Shown here in pieces: positions 18,315 through 27,502 of a DNA stretch of 64,000 nt (position 1 is the first letter of the stretch; each line of letters begins with the position of its first letter). The position numbers were made by a program, and so were the translations under genes. Source of the DNA: Polyangium sp. 6x1 (GTDB lineage Bacteria; Myxococcota_A; Polyangia; Polyangiales; Polyangiaceae); contig NZ_JARZHH010000060.1 of NCBI RefSeq assembly GCF_029946515.1, positions 1 through 64,000 of the forward strand, in the 5' to 3' direction. The notes below the pieces were generated by a model, which made no database searches, was not told the DNA's origin, and saw only the letters and a list, made by a program, of their open reading frames with translations.

Positions 18315-19625
18315 ATGGATCGCCGCAAATTCGTTCAATTCGGAGTCGCCGCCGGGGGAGCCCTGCTCGCCTCGCAGGCCTTCGCCCAAAACGCCAAGCC
18401 CGCCGCCGCGCCTTCGCGCCCCTCCCCGAAACGCGCCGTTTTCCCCGGCGGACAGGTCGCCGTCACCACGCCGAACGGCGTGACGTTGCCGCTCCGAGAA
18501 AAGGACGGCGTGAAGATCGGCCACCTGGTCGCGATGCCCGTGAAGCACACGTTCGCGCCGGGGCTCGAGGGCGATTGCTGGGGCTACAATGGCAGGACCG
18601 TCGGGCCCACGATCGAGGTCGTCGAGGGCGATCACGTCCGGTTTTACGTGACGAACAAGCTCCCCGAGCCGACCACGGTGCACTGGCACGGGGTGATCTT
18701 GCCGAACGGAATGGACGGCGTGTCCGGCTTGAACCAGCGCCCGATCAAGCCCGGCGAGACGTTCGTCTACGACTTCACGTTCCGGCACGCCGGCACGTAC
18801 ATGTATCACCCCCATTACGACGAGATGACGCAGATGGCGCTCGGGATGATGGGGATGATCGTGGTGCACCCGAAGCGACCGAAGGGGCCGCCCGTCGATC
18901 GGGATTTCGTGCTGATGTCGCACGAGTGGAAGATCACGCCGGGCTCACGCCGCCCCGATCCGAACGAGATGACCGATTTCAACGTGCTCACGTTCAACTC
19001 GAAGGCATTCCCCGGGACCGAACCGCTCGTCGTGGGCCGCGGCGAGCGCGTGCGCATCCGGTTCGGCAACCTCTCGGCGATGGATCACCACCCGATCCAT
19101 TTCCACGGCCTGACCTTCGAGACCACCTGGACCGACGGCGGCGAGATTCCGGCCGCCGCGCGTCATCCGGAGACCACCGTCCTCGTGCCCGTCGGCAGCA
19201 CGCGCGTCATCGAGTTCGTCCCCGACGAGCTCGGCGACTGGGCCTTCCATTGCCACATGACCCATCACGTGATGAACCAGATGGGCCACGGAATGCCGGT
19301 CATGGTCGGCGCGGACGCGCGGAAGATCGATCCGAGGATGCAGAGCCTCGTGCCGAGCTACATGACGATGGGACAAACGGGCATGGGCGACATGGCCGAG
19401 ATGGGAATGCCCGTGCCGAAAAACTCGATCCCCATGGGCGGCGGGCCCGGTCCGTTCGGGTCGATCGACATGGGCGGCATGTTCACGATCCTGAAGGTCC
19501 GCGACGATCCCGAGACCGCGGATCCCAAAGGCTGGTATCAGCACCCAAACGGGACCGTGGCGGATCGAGCGGATGCATCGCGCATGAAAGCGGACGGGAT
19601 CGATCCGGACGCGACGTTCGGCTGA
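18315..19625 (+). CDS. Tat-exported multicopper oxidase (CopA-like)
   Basis: A 436-residue protein. MDRRKFVQFGVAAGGALLA is a twin-arginine signal. All four copper motifs are present: HWHG (type 2/3), YHPHYDE (type 3), HPIHFHG (type 1/3) and FHCHMTHH...HGM (type 1/3 with axial Met). Three cupredoxin domains fit the length. A Met-rich segment near 340-400 (MTMGQTGMGDMAEMGMP) resembles the Met-rich copper-binding region of CopA/CueO, which oxidise Cu(I) in the periplasm. The neighbours (TolC-like protein, His-rich lipoprotein, porin) support copper handling. The TTG at 18297 is a worse start than the ATG at 18315. Confidence 0.93.
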   Translation: MDRRKFVQFGVAAGGALLASQAFAQNAKPAAAPSRPSPKRAVFPGGQVAVTTPNGVTLPLREKDGVKIGHLVAMPVKHTFAPGLEGDCWGYNGRTVGPTIEVVEGDHVRFYVTNKLPEPTTVHWHGVILPNGMDGVSGLNQRPIKPGETFVYDFTFRHAGTYMYHPHYDEMTQMALGMMGMIVVHPKRPKGPPVDRDFVLMSHEWKITPGSRRPDPNEMTDFNVLTFNSKAFPGTEPLVVGRGERVRIRFGNLSAMDHHPIHFHGLTFETTWTDGGEIPAAARHPETTVLVPVGSTRVIEFVPDELGDWAFHCHMTHHVMNQMGHGMPVMVGADARKIDPRMQSLVPSYMTMGQTGMGDMAEMGMPVPKNSIPMGGGPGPFGSIDMGGMFTILKVRDDPETADPKGWYQHPNGTVADRADASRMKADGIDPDATFG

Positions 19626-19653
19626 GCGCGCGGCGCCCCTCCACGACAAGCAT

Positions 19654-19691
19654 CTTGCCCCTCCCCGCCCCGTGCTGTTCCATGGGGCAAG
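19654..19691 (+). promoter_or_regulatory. Small stem overlapping the ribosome site of the propeller lipoprotein
   Basis: An 8-bp perfect inverted repeat (CTTGCCCC with GGGGCAAG, 22-nt loop) lies in the 81-bp gap inside the metal operon. Its right arm abuts the GGGAGG ribosome site of the next gene. It could modulate translation. Stems of this length arise by chance in GC-rich DNA. Confidence 0.25.
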
Positions 19692-19706
19692 GGAGGACAA
19701 ACATTC

Positions 19707-20648
19707 ATGCACCATCCAATGTTCACGAGCCTCGCGGGCCTCGCGCTCCTCGGCATGGTCTCCGCGTGTGGGGGCGGCGGATCGCCCTCCGACGCGGGAT
19801 CGGGCTCCGGCTCCGGCGCGAGCACGGGCGGCGGGAGCGGGGTCACCGTGAATCGCGGGCCCACGAGCATCGCGCTCGACGCCGACCCGAACGGGCTCTT
19901 CTGGGATGCGGACACGGCCACGCTCTTCATCGCCGACGACAATGGCAATCGGATCCTGTCGTGGACCGATACGGCAGGGCTCGGGCTCGCCGCGGAGCTA
20001 CCGTCCGCGCCGCCCGACAGCGCAGGGCTCGGCCAGGTCGTCAAGATGAAGGACGGCACGCTCGTCGTGCCCAGGTTCGGCGGCGGCACCGCGGGCGACG
20101 TCGTGTACGCAAAGCCCGACGGGACGAACGGCGTGGTCCCGAACCTCGATCCGCTCCGCCGCCGCATCGGCCTCTCCGTGTCCGAGGAGGGCACGCTGTA
20201 CGATACGTTCTTCGTCGCGATGAACGGCATCAAGCTCGGCAGCGTCGCGAAGCTCGATCTCGCGGGCACGGAGGCCGAGGTCATGACGGGATTGAAAAAG
20301 CCCGTGGGCGTGCTCGCGGTCGCCGGCGAATTCATCGTCACCGAGCAAGAGACGGGCAACGTGTATCGCGCGCCCATCGCAAACCCGGCCGAGCTCGCGG
20401 TCATCGCGCAGATCACGGGGCCCGATCTCTTGACCACGGGCCCCAATGGCACGTTCTTCACCGGCGGCAAGGACGGCAGCGTCCGCCAGATCATCGGCGG
20501 TGGGGACTGGAGCGAGTTCGCGAGCGGCTTCCAGGAGGTCCGCGGCGTCGCGTACGACGCGGAGAACAAGCGCCTCTTCCTCGCCGATCACGACGGCATC
20601 GAGGAGGACGGCGTGACCCATTTCCTGCGGATCCTGCCGGTCGATTGA
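19707..20648 (+). CDS. NHL/SMP-30-like beta-propeller lipoprotein
   Basis: A 313-residue protein. The signal FTSLAGLALLGMVSAC has lipobox VSAC, followed by a Gly/Ser linker. Blade-like repeats follow (GLFWDADTATLFIADDNGNRILSW, VKMKDGTLVVPRFGG, GVAYDAENKRLFLADHDG), as in NHL and SMP-30/gluconolactonase propellers. No catalytic metal ligands of gluconolactonase are obvious. It probably binds a ligand or protein at the outer membrane. The stop codon overlaps the next start (TGATG), so the two genes are coupled. A GGGAGG ribosome site is present. Confidence 0.85.
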   Translation: MHHPMFTSLAGLALLGMVSACGGGGSPSDAGSGSGSGASTGGGSGVTVNRGPTSIALDADPNGLFWDADTATLFIADDNGNRILSWTDTAGLGLAAELPSAPPDSAGLGQVVKMKDGTLVVPRFGGGTAGDVVYAKPDGTNGVVPNLDPLRRRIGLSVSEEGTLYDTFFVAMNGIKLGSVAKLDLAGTEAEVMTGLKKPVGVLAVAGEFIVTEQETGNVYRAPIANPAELAVIAQITGPDLLTTGPNGTFFTGGKDGSVRQIIGGGDWSEFASGFQEVRGVAYDAENKRLFLADHDGIEEDGVTHFLRILPVD

Positions 20649-21832
20649 TGTGGTGTCGTGGATTCGCCCTCGCGGCACTCTTGCTCTCACCGGCCGTCGC
20701 CCGCGCCGAAGGGCCGCGGGTGCAGGCCCTCTTTCAGGGAGACATCGACGCGCGGCTCCACTCCGCCGAGCGCGTGGAGGGCGAAGACGGTTTTGCCGTT
20801 GCGCGCCTCCGCCTCGGCGCGCGCGCCGATTTCACGCCCTGGTTCCACGCGTTCGCGCAAGCCGAATGGGCCCAAGAAAAACCGGCGCTGCTCGACGCTT
20901 ATGTCTCCGTTCGGCCCTCGTCGTCGTGGGAGCTGAGCCTCGGCGCGCGCAAAACGCCGCTCTTCTCGTCGGCGCGAGACGAGCCCGTGTGGATGCTCCC
21001 CGTCCCCGAGCGCGCCATGATCGTCCGCGCGCTCTGGCCCGGGCGCGACGTGGGATTCGAGGTGCACCGGCTACCCACGCCGCGCTTGCCACTCGAAGCA
21101 TGGCTGCGCGTCGGCAATGGGTCGGGCAGCGTGCTCGGCAACGACAACAGCGATTTCGCGGTCGACGCGCGGCTCGACGTGGCCCTCGGGCGTGCCGATC
21201 CACGGGCGAAAGGCGCGCCGCCCCTCGGCTTGCGCGTGGGCGCAGGGTTTCACGCAGAGAGCGCCGAGGATCGGCTCGGCGTCCGGGGGACGACCGCCGA
21301 CGGATTCATCTTTTATCGATCCGCCACGGTATATGGCCCGCGGTACGTCGCCGAGGCGCACACGGCCGCATATCTCGGGCCGGTGCGGATCCTCGGGGAA
21401 ATCGGGTTCGCCAAGGAGAGCCGCGCCAAGGACACGGACGGCAATCCCAAAACGCCGCGCGTCCCGCAGGACGCCGTCCGGTCGCTCGGAGGGTTCGTCG
21501 AGGTCGCATGGATGCTCTCGGGGCAACGTCGCGCGCCGGGAATCTGGCCGACGGAGAGGCCGGGGCGCAAATGGGGCATCGGCGCGCTGGAGCTCGCAGG
21601 GCGATTCGAGCGGCTCTCGCTCGGAGAAGGCGCACGCGACGTCGAACCCGGCGGGGCGACGAGCGCGTCAGCAGCGATTCGCTGGTGGGCGACGCGGTTC
21701 TGCGCGGTCTCGGCCGCGGGTTATTTCACCGCGTACGATACGGCGCCGATCGAGGAGCCCGGCACGACGCAGTCGTGGCTGGGACTCCTGCGCGCGACGT
21801 TCCACGTGCCGGTGGAGAAACTCGCGCGATGA
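20648..21832 (+). CDS. Outer-membrane porin, phosphate-selective porin O/P-like
   Basis: A 394-residue protein. The signal peptide FALAALLLSPAVARA ends in ARA-E. Alternating hydrophobic/polar strands follow with typical porin pieces (RLRLGARADFTPWFHAFAQAEWAQ, SWELSLGARKTPLFSS, ALWPGRDVGFEVH, LGGFVEVAWMLSGQ). The last residues, LLRATFHVPVEKLAR, are strand-like and lack the classical terminal Phe. It is coupled to the preceding gene and ends the operon. In copper systems a CopB-like outer-membrane protein often sits here; this one resembles OprO/P more. Confidence 0.82.
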   Translation: MWCRGFALAALLLSPAVARAEGPRVQALFQGDIDARLHSAERVEGEDGFAVARLRLGARADFTPWFHAFAQAEWAQEKPALLDAYVSVRPSSSWELSLGARKTPLFSSARDEPVWMLPVPERAMIVRALWPGRDVGFEVHRLPTPRLPLEAWLRVGNGSGSVLGNDNSDFAVDARLDVALGRADPRAKGAPPLGLRVGAGFHAESAEDRLGVRGTTADGFIFYRSATVYGPRYVAEAHTAAYLGPVRILGEIGFAKESRAKDTDGNPKTPRVPQDAVRSLGGFVEVAWMLSGQRRAPGIWPTERPGRKWGIGALELAGRFERLSLGEGARDVEPGGATSASAAIRWWATRFCAVSAAGYFTAYDTAPIEEPGTTQSWLGLLRATFHVPVEKLAR

Positions 21833-21866
21833 CGGGCTGCGCTGCGCATGGGTTTCATCGGGGAGC

Positions 21867-22266
21867 GCTTCGCTGGGGCTTTGCCCCAGGCCCCAGCAGG
21901 GGTTGTCCACCCCTGCACCCGGACCAGCGCAAGCGCTGGACTCGGGGTCGATGAACTGCGCGATGCGCAGTTCATCGAACGGGCCAGGTCAAGACCGCAA
22001 CCGACCCTGCCAACCGAGACAGCCGCGCTGAGGGTTCAACGGGCGACGCGGTACCAGCGGCGGCCTGTGGGAAGAACTGCGCATCGCGCAGTTCTTCCCC
22101 AAAAGGTCCAGGGCTGGCCCTGCAAAGAGGGGGCGAACAGCCTAAAAACTCTCCCCGCATCGACTGCGCGAAGCGCAGTCGATGCCCAGAGGTCCAGGGC
22201 TGGCCCTGGTCCGGGTCGAGGGGCGGACAGCCCCCGCGGGGCCCGGGGCAGCGCCCCGGCGAGGCG
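21867..22266. repeat. Composite intergenic hairpin repeat, copy 3 (complete)
   Basis: It fills the gap between the convergent porin and molybdopterin enzyme genes. Module A comes first (TGGGGCTTTGCCCCA, CCAGCGCAAGCGCTGG, hairpin CGATGAACTGCGC). The middle spacer follows (CTGCCAACCGAGACAGCCGC, CGGCCTGTGGG). Module B is reversed, with a GGGAAGAACTGCGC hairpin, a GCATCGACTGCGC hairpin, CCAGGGCTGGCCCTGG and GGGGCAGCGCCCC. With copies 1, 4 and 5 it defines the full A-spacer-B architecture. Confidence 0.85.
22144..22185 (-). terminator. Rho-independent-type terminator within repeat copy 3
   Basis: The perfect stem GCATCGACTGCGC/GCGCAGTCGATGC (22157-22169 with 22173-22185) is followed on the minus strand by GGGGAGAG and five U residues (A-run 22144-22148 on the plus strand). 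Its orientation ends transcripts coming from the molybdopterin enzyme gene whose stop is at 22278. Confidence 0.65.
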
Positions 22267-22277
22267 ATCCAAAAACC

Positions 22278-24765
22278 TCAAACGCGGACGACACGGCACG
22301 CAAAACACTTGTACGCCTGCTGTCCCGACAGCGTGTCGAAATGCCGATCGTCGAGCAGCACGTTTGCGGGCTCGTACCGCGGCAGGCCGAGATCGTCGCC
22401 GACCTTCTGCGCGGGTCCGAAGAAGTTTGGGACGAAGATCGTGTCCTCGCGAATGCCGTCGAAGAGGAGTGCTGTCGCCCCGATCGCTCCCCGCGGGCTC
22501 TCCACCCGGATTGCGTCTCCGTCGCGGATACCTGCGCGCGCCGCTGCGCGGGGGTGAATTTGCACGAGCCGGATTCCGTTCATCAGCTTCCCGGTCTGCG
22601 TCCATTGCGTCATCGTCGCGAAATGGACGACGCTTGGCCGGCCGATCATCCCGAGCAGCGGAAACCCGGCGCGCGCGCCCTCGTTCGGCGGTACGCCGAG
22701 CTTGACGCGCGGCGTGGAGGAGCCGGGGTGGAGCGGGTTCGGGACCTTCTCGGCGAGGTGCTCCACCGTCGGGACGCCGGCGCCGACCTCGGGATGCGAA
22801 TAAAAGGGCGGGAGCGCCGCGTGCCCGGCGCGGGCGAGTTTTTCGTGCATCTGCGGCGTGAAGATCTCGATTTTCCCGCTCGGCGTGAAGAAACGTTTTC
22901 CCGCGTGTCCGAGGGCGCTCGCCACGGACGCCCAGGAGGGATGGTCGAGGTACAGCGTGCTCGTGCCCGGGTGATCCTCGGAGGGGCAAGGCCAGCGGAG
23001 CGGCTCGGTGCGCTCGCGCAGGCGCTTCGAGGTCATCCCGCCCATGCCCGGCGTGTTCTTCACGAAAACCTCGTCCCAGAGCGTGCGGTAGTCTTTCCAC
23101 GCCGCCGGGAGGTTGTCTTTCCAGTACGAAGGCGAATGCTTCTTGTCGACCTCGGCCATCGCGTGGGCGAGGTCGATCCAGAGGTGAATGTCGGGCCGCG
23201 CCTCGCCGATCGGGTCGACGGCCTTGTCTGACCAGCGAATGCCGCGGTCGTCGCGCCGCATGTAGACGCACTCCTGTTCGAGCACGCTCGGGACCGGGAG
23301 CACGTAATCGGCGAAGAGCGCGGGCTCCTCCAGGAAGAGGGCCGGATAGACGAGCAGCTCGAGTTTTTCGTAGGCCGCGCGCACCCGCGCCGCGTTCGCG
23401 CCGTCGACGAGGGGGTTTCCCATGAGGAACACGGCGCGCAGGCGGTAGGGATCCTCCTCGAGGATCGCGCGCGGGAACGTATCGGGCCCGAGCAGCCCGG
23501 GTCCCTTCTTCTCCGGGACCTCGCCGCGGATCGGGGGCAAACGGAGATCCCCCGGCCAGGTGTTGTGCATGAAATTGCACCCGCCGCCCGGCCTGCCGAC
23601 GTTGCCCGTGATCGCCGCGAGGAACGCCATCGCCCGGTAGGTGTGAAACGCATTCATCTGATGCGAGATCCCCGCATTGCAGAAGATCGCCGCGGGGCGG
23701 GCCGAGGCATACGCCTCCGCGAGCGCGCGGATCGTGCTCGCGGGGACCGTCGTCATCCGCTCGCCCCACTCCGGGGAAAACCCTTGCGCCTCGACGTGCT
23801 TGACGAGCGCGTCGAACCCGACGACCCATTTTTCGACGAACGCCGCGTCGTAGACGCTTTTGCCGGATGACATGCGCAAGCATCGCGTACACGAGCGCCA
23901 TGTCGGTGTGCGGGCGGATGGCGACGTGCTGGTCCGCGAACGCCGAGGTCGGGGTTTGCCGCGGGTCCACGACGACGAGCTTCGCGCCGGTGCGCGCGCG
24001 CGCACGGAGGAGGTGCTCGAACGTGACGGGGTGCGTCTCGGCCTGGTTCGTGCCGAAGAAGAGGAAAAACTTCGAGCTGCCGAGGTCCTCCTGGCCGGTG
24101 AGACCATCCTTGCCGTAGCCATTCGTGAAGTTGCCGAGGCCGAGGGTCCAGGCGAGCGCATCGCCGCCCGCGTCGTTGCAGACGGGGCCGACGTCGGTCG
24201 CATTGGGCGAGCCGTAGAGATCGAAGAACCGGCCAATGATGGAGCCGACGCCGCGCGCGAGCCGCCCCGACGTCTTGCTCGCGACGCCGGCAGCCCCGGT
24301 GGTGTCGCGAATCTCGACGAGCTTCTTCGCGATCTCGGCGAGGGCCTGATCCCAGCCGAGCGGCTCGAAGCGAGAATCGGCAGAGCCTTTCGCGCCGGAG
24401 ACGCGCCGCAGCGGCGTGCGAATGCGGTGCGGGTTGTAGACGATCTGCGCCATCATCGGGCCCTTGACGCAGAGGTTGCCCTCCTGGACCGGATCGGCCG
24501 TCTCGCCCTTGATGTCGATGATACGCCCGCCCTTCTTGTGAACCCGAAGGCCACAAAGGGAGTTGCAAAACTGGCAAGCAGCGCGAACGACCTCGTCGGG
24601 CGCAAGCGCCCCGGAGTTTCGGGTGAGATCGAGGGCAGCGCGCGCAGGCTCGGGCGGAGGCAGAGGCGCAGTGGCCTCGCAGCCGGACACGAGCCCCGCC
24701 GCCGCGCTCGTCGCGGCCGACAGTTTCAGGAAACCCCGACGCGAAAAGTTCGAGTCGCTCCCCAT
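22278..24765 (-). pseudogene. Mo/W-bisMGD oxidoreductase with an internal frameshift
   Basis: A twin-arginine signal (SRRGFLKLSAATS) starts the N-terminal part. The [4Fe-4S] motif CQFCNSLC...GNLCVKG and the MGD-binding domains of the MopB/DMSO-reductase superfamily follow, continuing to ...PHTDMALVYAMLAHVI. The frame then changes between about 23858 and 23868. GKSVYDAAFVEKWVVGFDAL and the rest, to the molybdopterin dinucleotide-binding C-terminus, continue in the next frame. Removing one base, most simply from the four-base T-run at 23858-23861, restores about 828 residues. Both halves keep good codon use and conserved motifs, so the lesion is recent or a sequencing error. Start chosen at the ATG 24765. 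No electron-transfer subunit gene is adjacent. The divergent neighbour encodes a tungstate-type binding protein. Confidence 0.85.
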
Positions 24766-24881
24766 GTTCAGGACGGGATCATGCGCCGGGGAGCGATCGA
24801 AAAACAAGGGCCTTGCGAGCAAGCCCGCCAGCGAACACGAGGGCAGACCGGGCAAACGCGAAGTGGTAGAGTCGCGGCGCC

Positions 24882-25712
24882 ATGCACGCGCTGTCTCGAC
24901 GCTCCTTCGGCTCGCTGTGGGTGTTCTTCTTGCTCGCCCTCATCTGCATTTCCTGCGGAAAGCAGCCCGCAGGAGGGCGCGCGCTCCAGCTCGCGACGAC
25001 GACGAGCCTGAAAGACGCAGGCCTGCTCGACGAGCTGCTCCCCGCGTTCGAGGCGAAGACGGGCTACCGCGTCGAGGTAAATGCACTCGGGTCGGGCAAG
25101 GCGCTCCGCGCGCTCCGAGAAGGAACAGCCGACGTGGCCATCACGCACGCGCCGGCCGAGGAGCAAGCAGCGGTCGCCGCGGGCGAGGTGGGGCGGCGAA
25201 GCCCGTTCATGCACAACGAGTTCGTGCTCGTCGGGCCGGCCAATCAGGTGGGCATCGTGGCCGGCGCAGGGGACGTGCAGGAGGCGCTACGCCGCATTGC
25301 GTCGTCGGGCCGCTCGTTCGTGTCCCGCGGGGACGACTCCGGGACGAACCAGCGCGAAATGGCGCTGTGGAAGGCCACGGGGATCGGCACGAACAGCGCC
25401 TTCATCCTGCGGGCGAACGCCGGGATGGGCGAGACCTTGGAGCGCGCATCGGACGAGGGCGCGTTCGCGCTGAGCGATCGCGCGACGTTCGTAACCAAGC
25501 AAAAAGATTTGAAGCTAGCCATCGTGTTCCAGGGCGATGCGGCGCTCCGAAATACGTATGCGGTGATCGAGCCGAAGGCCAGCGCAGGGGGGAACGCAGA
25601 CGGGGCGCGGGCATTCACGGAGTTTCTGCTTTCGAGCGAGGGACGCGCTATCATCGGCGCATTCGGCGTGAAGGCCAGCGGGGAGCCGCTGTTCACGCCC
25701 GAATCGCGCTGA
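24882..25712 (+). CDS. TupA-like tungstate (oxyanion) binding lipoprotein
   Basis: A 276-residue protein. The signal FGSLWVFFLLALICISC gives a lipidated Cys25. LQLATTTSLKDAGLLDELLPAFE is the opening of TupA/ModA-type tungstate-binding proteins (ATTTSxxDxGLL). GSGKALRALREGTADVAITHAP and FVSRGDDSGTNQREMALW are further family signatures. It should capture tungstate or molybdate for an ABC importer, but no permease or ATPase gene follows. It is divergent from a Mo/W cofactor enzyme, which supports the substrate class. Confidence 0.88.
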   Translation: MHALSRRSFGSLWVFFLLALICISCGKQPAGGRALQLATTTSLKDAGLLDELLPAFEAKTGYRVEVNALGSGKALRALREGTADVAITHAPAEEQAAVAAGEVGRRSPFMHNEFVLVGPANQVGIVAGAGDVQEALRRIASSGRSFVSRGDDSGTNQREMALWKATGIGTNSAFILRANAGMGETLERASDEGAFALSDRATFVTKQKDLKLAIVFQGDAALRNTYAVIEPKASAGGNADGARAFTEFLLSSEGRAIIGAFGVKASGEPLFTPESR

Positions 25713-25735
25713 CGAGCTCGCGGAAGGAGCTCATC

Positions 25736-26466
25736 GCAGGCCGCCCCGCCGGGGCGCTGCCCCGAACCCCGCGGGGGCTGTTCGCCCCTCGACCCGAACC
25801 AGGGCCAGCCCTGGACCTTTTGGGGAAGAACTGCGCGATGCGCAGTTCTTCCCACAGGCCGGTGGCAAGACCAGGGACAACGTTGCCCGTCGAAGCCGTA
25901 CCCCACCTGAGCGCGTCTCCAAGGTCGCGTGCGCGCGTCTCCAGGGTCGCGTGCGCACGTCTCCAAGTCGCGTGCGCACGTCTCCAAGTCGCGTGCGCGC
26001 GTCTCCAGGGTCGCGTGCGCGCGTCTCCAGGGTCGCGTGCGCGCGCCTTCCCCTCGTGCCCACGCGTCTCCAAGTCGCGTGCACGCGCCTTCAAGACACG
26101 CCAGCACAAGCTCCACGTCATGCACGCGCGTCTCGACCTCGCGCGCGCGCGCCTCGCCGCCTCCCACGCGCGCCTTTGCTCCCCGCCCACGCGTCATTTT
26201 CCTGCGCCCACACGCCTCGGAGACGTGCCCACGCGCCTCGCGCGCATCGACGTCGACCTCCCACGGACCCGTAACCAGACCTGGGACGAGCTTACCGATC
26301 GATCGAAGCCGCCTCCGTTGGCGGCCTCCCTCACCGATCTTGCCTCGGTGTTCGATGAACTGCGCACCGCGCAGTTCATCGACCCTCAGTCCAGCGCGGG
26401 CGCTGGTCCGGGTCCAGGGGCGGACAGCCCCTGGTGGGGCCTGGGGCAAAGCCCCAGCGAAGCGCC
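25736..26466. repeat. Composite intergenic hairpin repeat, copy 4, interrupted by a minisatellite
   Basis: It lies between the convergent tungstate-binding and cyclase genes. Module B comes first (GGGGCGCTGCCCC, CCAGGGCCAGCCCTGG, 14-bp hairpin GGGAAGAACTGCGC at 25823-25836 with 25840-25853). Module A reversed comes last (hairpin CGATGAACTGCGC near 26349, TGGGGCAAAGCCCCA). The spacer between, which is roughly 80-160 bp in other copies, is about 490 bp here because a 21/22-bp tandem array and related sequence sit inside it. Confidence 0.8.
25911..26099. repeat. 21/22-bp tandem repeat (minisatellite)
   Basis: Six clean units (starting at 25911, 25933, 25955, 25976, 25997 and 26019) follow the pattern GCGCGTCTCCAAGGTCGCGTGC. 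They vary as AGGG/AAG and GCG/GCA, with degenerate units beyond to about 26099. GTCTC- and GCGCG-rich sequence continues to about 26250 without a clear period. No spacer sequences separate the units, so this is not a CRISPR array. Confidence 0.85.
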
Positions 26467-26479
26467 CTCGAGTTTTCCA

Positions 26480-27463
26480 TTACCCTGATTTCGGCTCGAT
26501 CGTCGGGGAAGCGTTCCCGAGGCTCGCCTCTGGCCTCGCCTTGAACTCGAGCGTCACGGCCTTGGAGAGCCGCACGACCGAGCCGGGTAGGATCGGTGCT
26601 TCTTGGTCCATTCCGATCAGCCGCCCGTCGACCTCCGTCGGCTGCCGCGAGACGGGCCGCAGCACGTATCCCTCGGGCTTGCGCCGAAGCTCGAAATGAA
26701 AGCGGCTCACGAGCTGCTCGAGCTGCTTGTCACGGAGCGAAAGGACGACGTCGTTCGCCCGCGTCCCCTCCTCCCCGCGGAGCCGGCCGAAGCTGAGGAG
26801 GTCCTGCCGTGGCAAAACGAAGGTGTCGCCGGTTTCGCGCACGAGCACGCTTCCTGGGAGGCGGTGTTCGTCGCGCCAATCGAAGCGGAAGAGCACGAGT
26901 GGCCCTTCGTGCCCCCGGACGACCACGGGGGGCACGGGCCAGACGCGCATGCGCAGGCCGGGCGGCGACTCGCGCAGGGCTGGCGCCGAGAGGCGCAGCT
27001 CGTCGGGCTCTGCCGTCGAGGCGATGCGCGCGCACAGGTTCACCGCGTCGCCCGACACGATCACGCCGTCGGTCAGCACCGGCCCGAAGTGCACGCCGAG
27101 CCGCACCACGAGCCGATGATCCCGCGCCCGCGTCTCGTTCTCCCGCAATGCGCGCTCCAGGAACACGACGAGCCCGCTCACGGCCTTCTCGACGTCCGGA
27201 AAACAGGTGAACGCGCCGTCGCCCGCGACGTCGACGATCCGCCCGCCGAATGGCTGGATCGACTCCCCGAGGAGATCGTGATGGAGCTGCTGCAGCGCCC
27301 TGCCCGCCTCGTCCCCGAAGCGCGCGAAATATGCCGTGGACCCGACGATGTCGGTGAAGCCGAGGGCGAGCGGCTTCTCGAACCGCCGCGTGAGGACCTG
27401 CGAGAGCTGGGTCTGGAGCCGGATGATTTCCGTCAGGCTCATCGCATCGAAGTCGAGCTTCAT
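26480..27463 (-). CDS. Class III nucleotidyl cyclase domain fused to an FHA domain
   Basis: A 327-residue soluble protein. The N-terminal half is a cyclase homology domain. One metal Asp is in LGFTDIVGSTAYF and the second in VDVAGDGAF, with the transition-state Asn and Arg in GDAVNLCARI. The adenine-specifying Lys (usually K-x-x-G-D) is replaced, so the product may not be cAMP or the domain may be regulatory. The C-terminal half (about 215-315) is FHA-like: LLSFGRLRGEEG, VSRFHFELRRKPEG and a late VDGRLI block, which would bind phosphothreonine. The gene lies 39 bp after a hybrid histidine kinase gene on the same strand, suggesting one signalling unit. Confidence 0.85.
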   Translation of the reverse strand: MKLDFDAMSLTEIIRLQTQLSQVLTRRFEKPLALGFTDIVGSTAYFARFGDEAGRALQQLHHDLLGESIQPFGGRIVDVAGDGAFTCFPDVEKAVSGLVVFLERALRENETRARDHRLVVRLGVHFGPVLTDGVIVSGDAVNLCARIASTAEPDELRLSAPALRESPPGLRMRVWPVPPVVVRGHEGPLVLFRFDWRDEHRLPGSVLVRETGDTFVLPRQDLLSFGRLRGEEGTRANDVVLSLRDKQLEQLVSRFHFELRRKPEGYVLRPVSRQPTEVDGRLIGMDQEAPILPGSVVRLSKAVTLEFKARPEASLGNASPTIEPKSG

Positions 27464-27502
27464 CGTGGGCGGAAGCAGGGTAGCCCGAAAGATCCGTCCC
27501 GC

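Noticed and set aside
23858-23868. Programmed ribosomal frameshift in the molybdopterin enzyme
   Set aside because: Only a four-base T/A run is present, with no canonical slippery heptamer or obvious stimulatory element. A one-base error or mutation is simpler.
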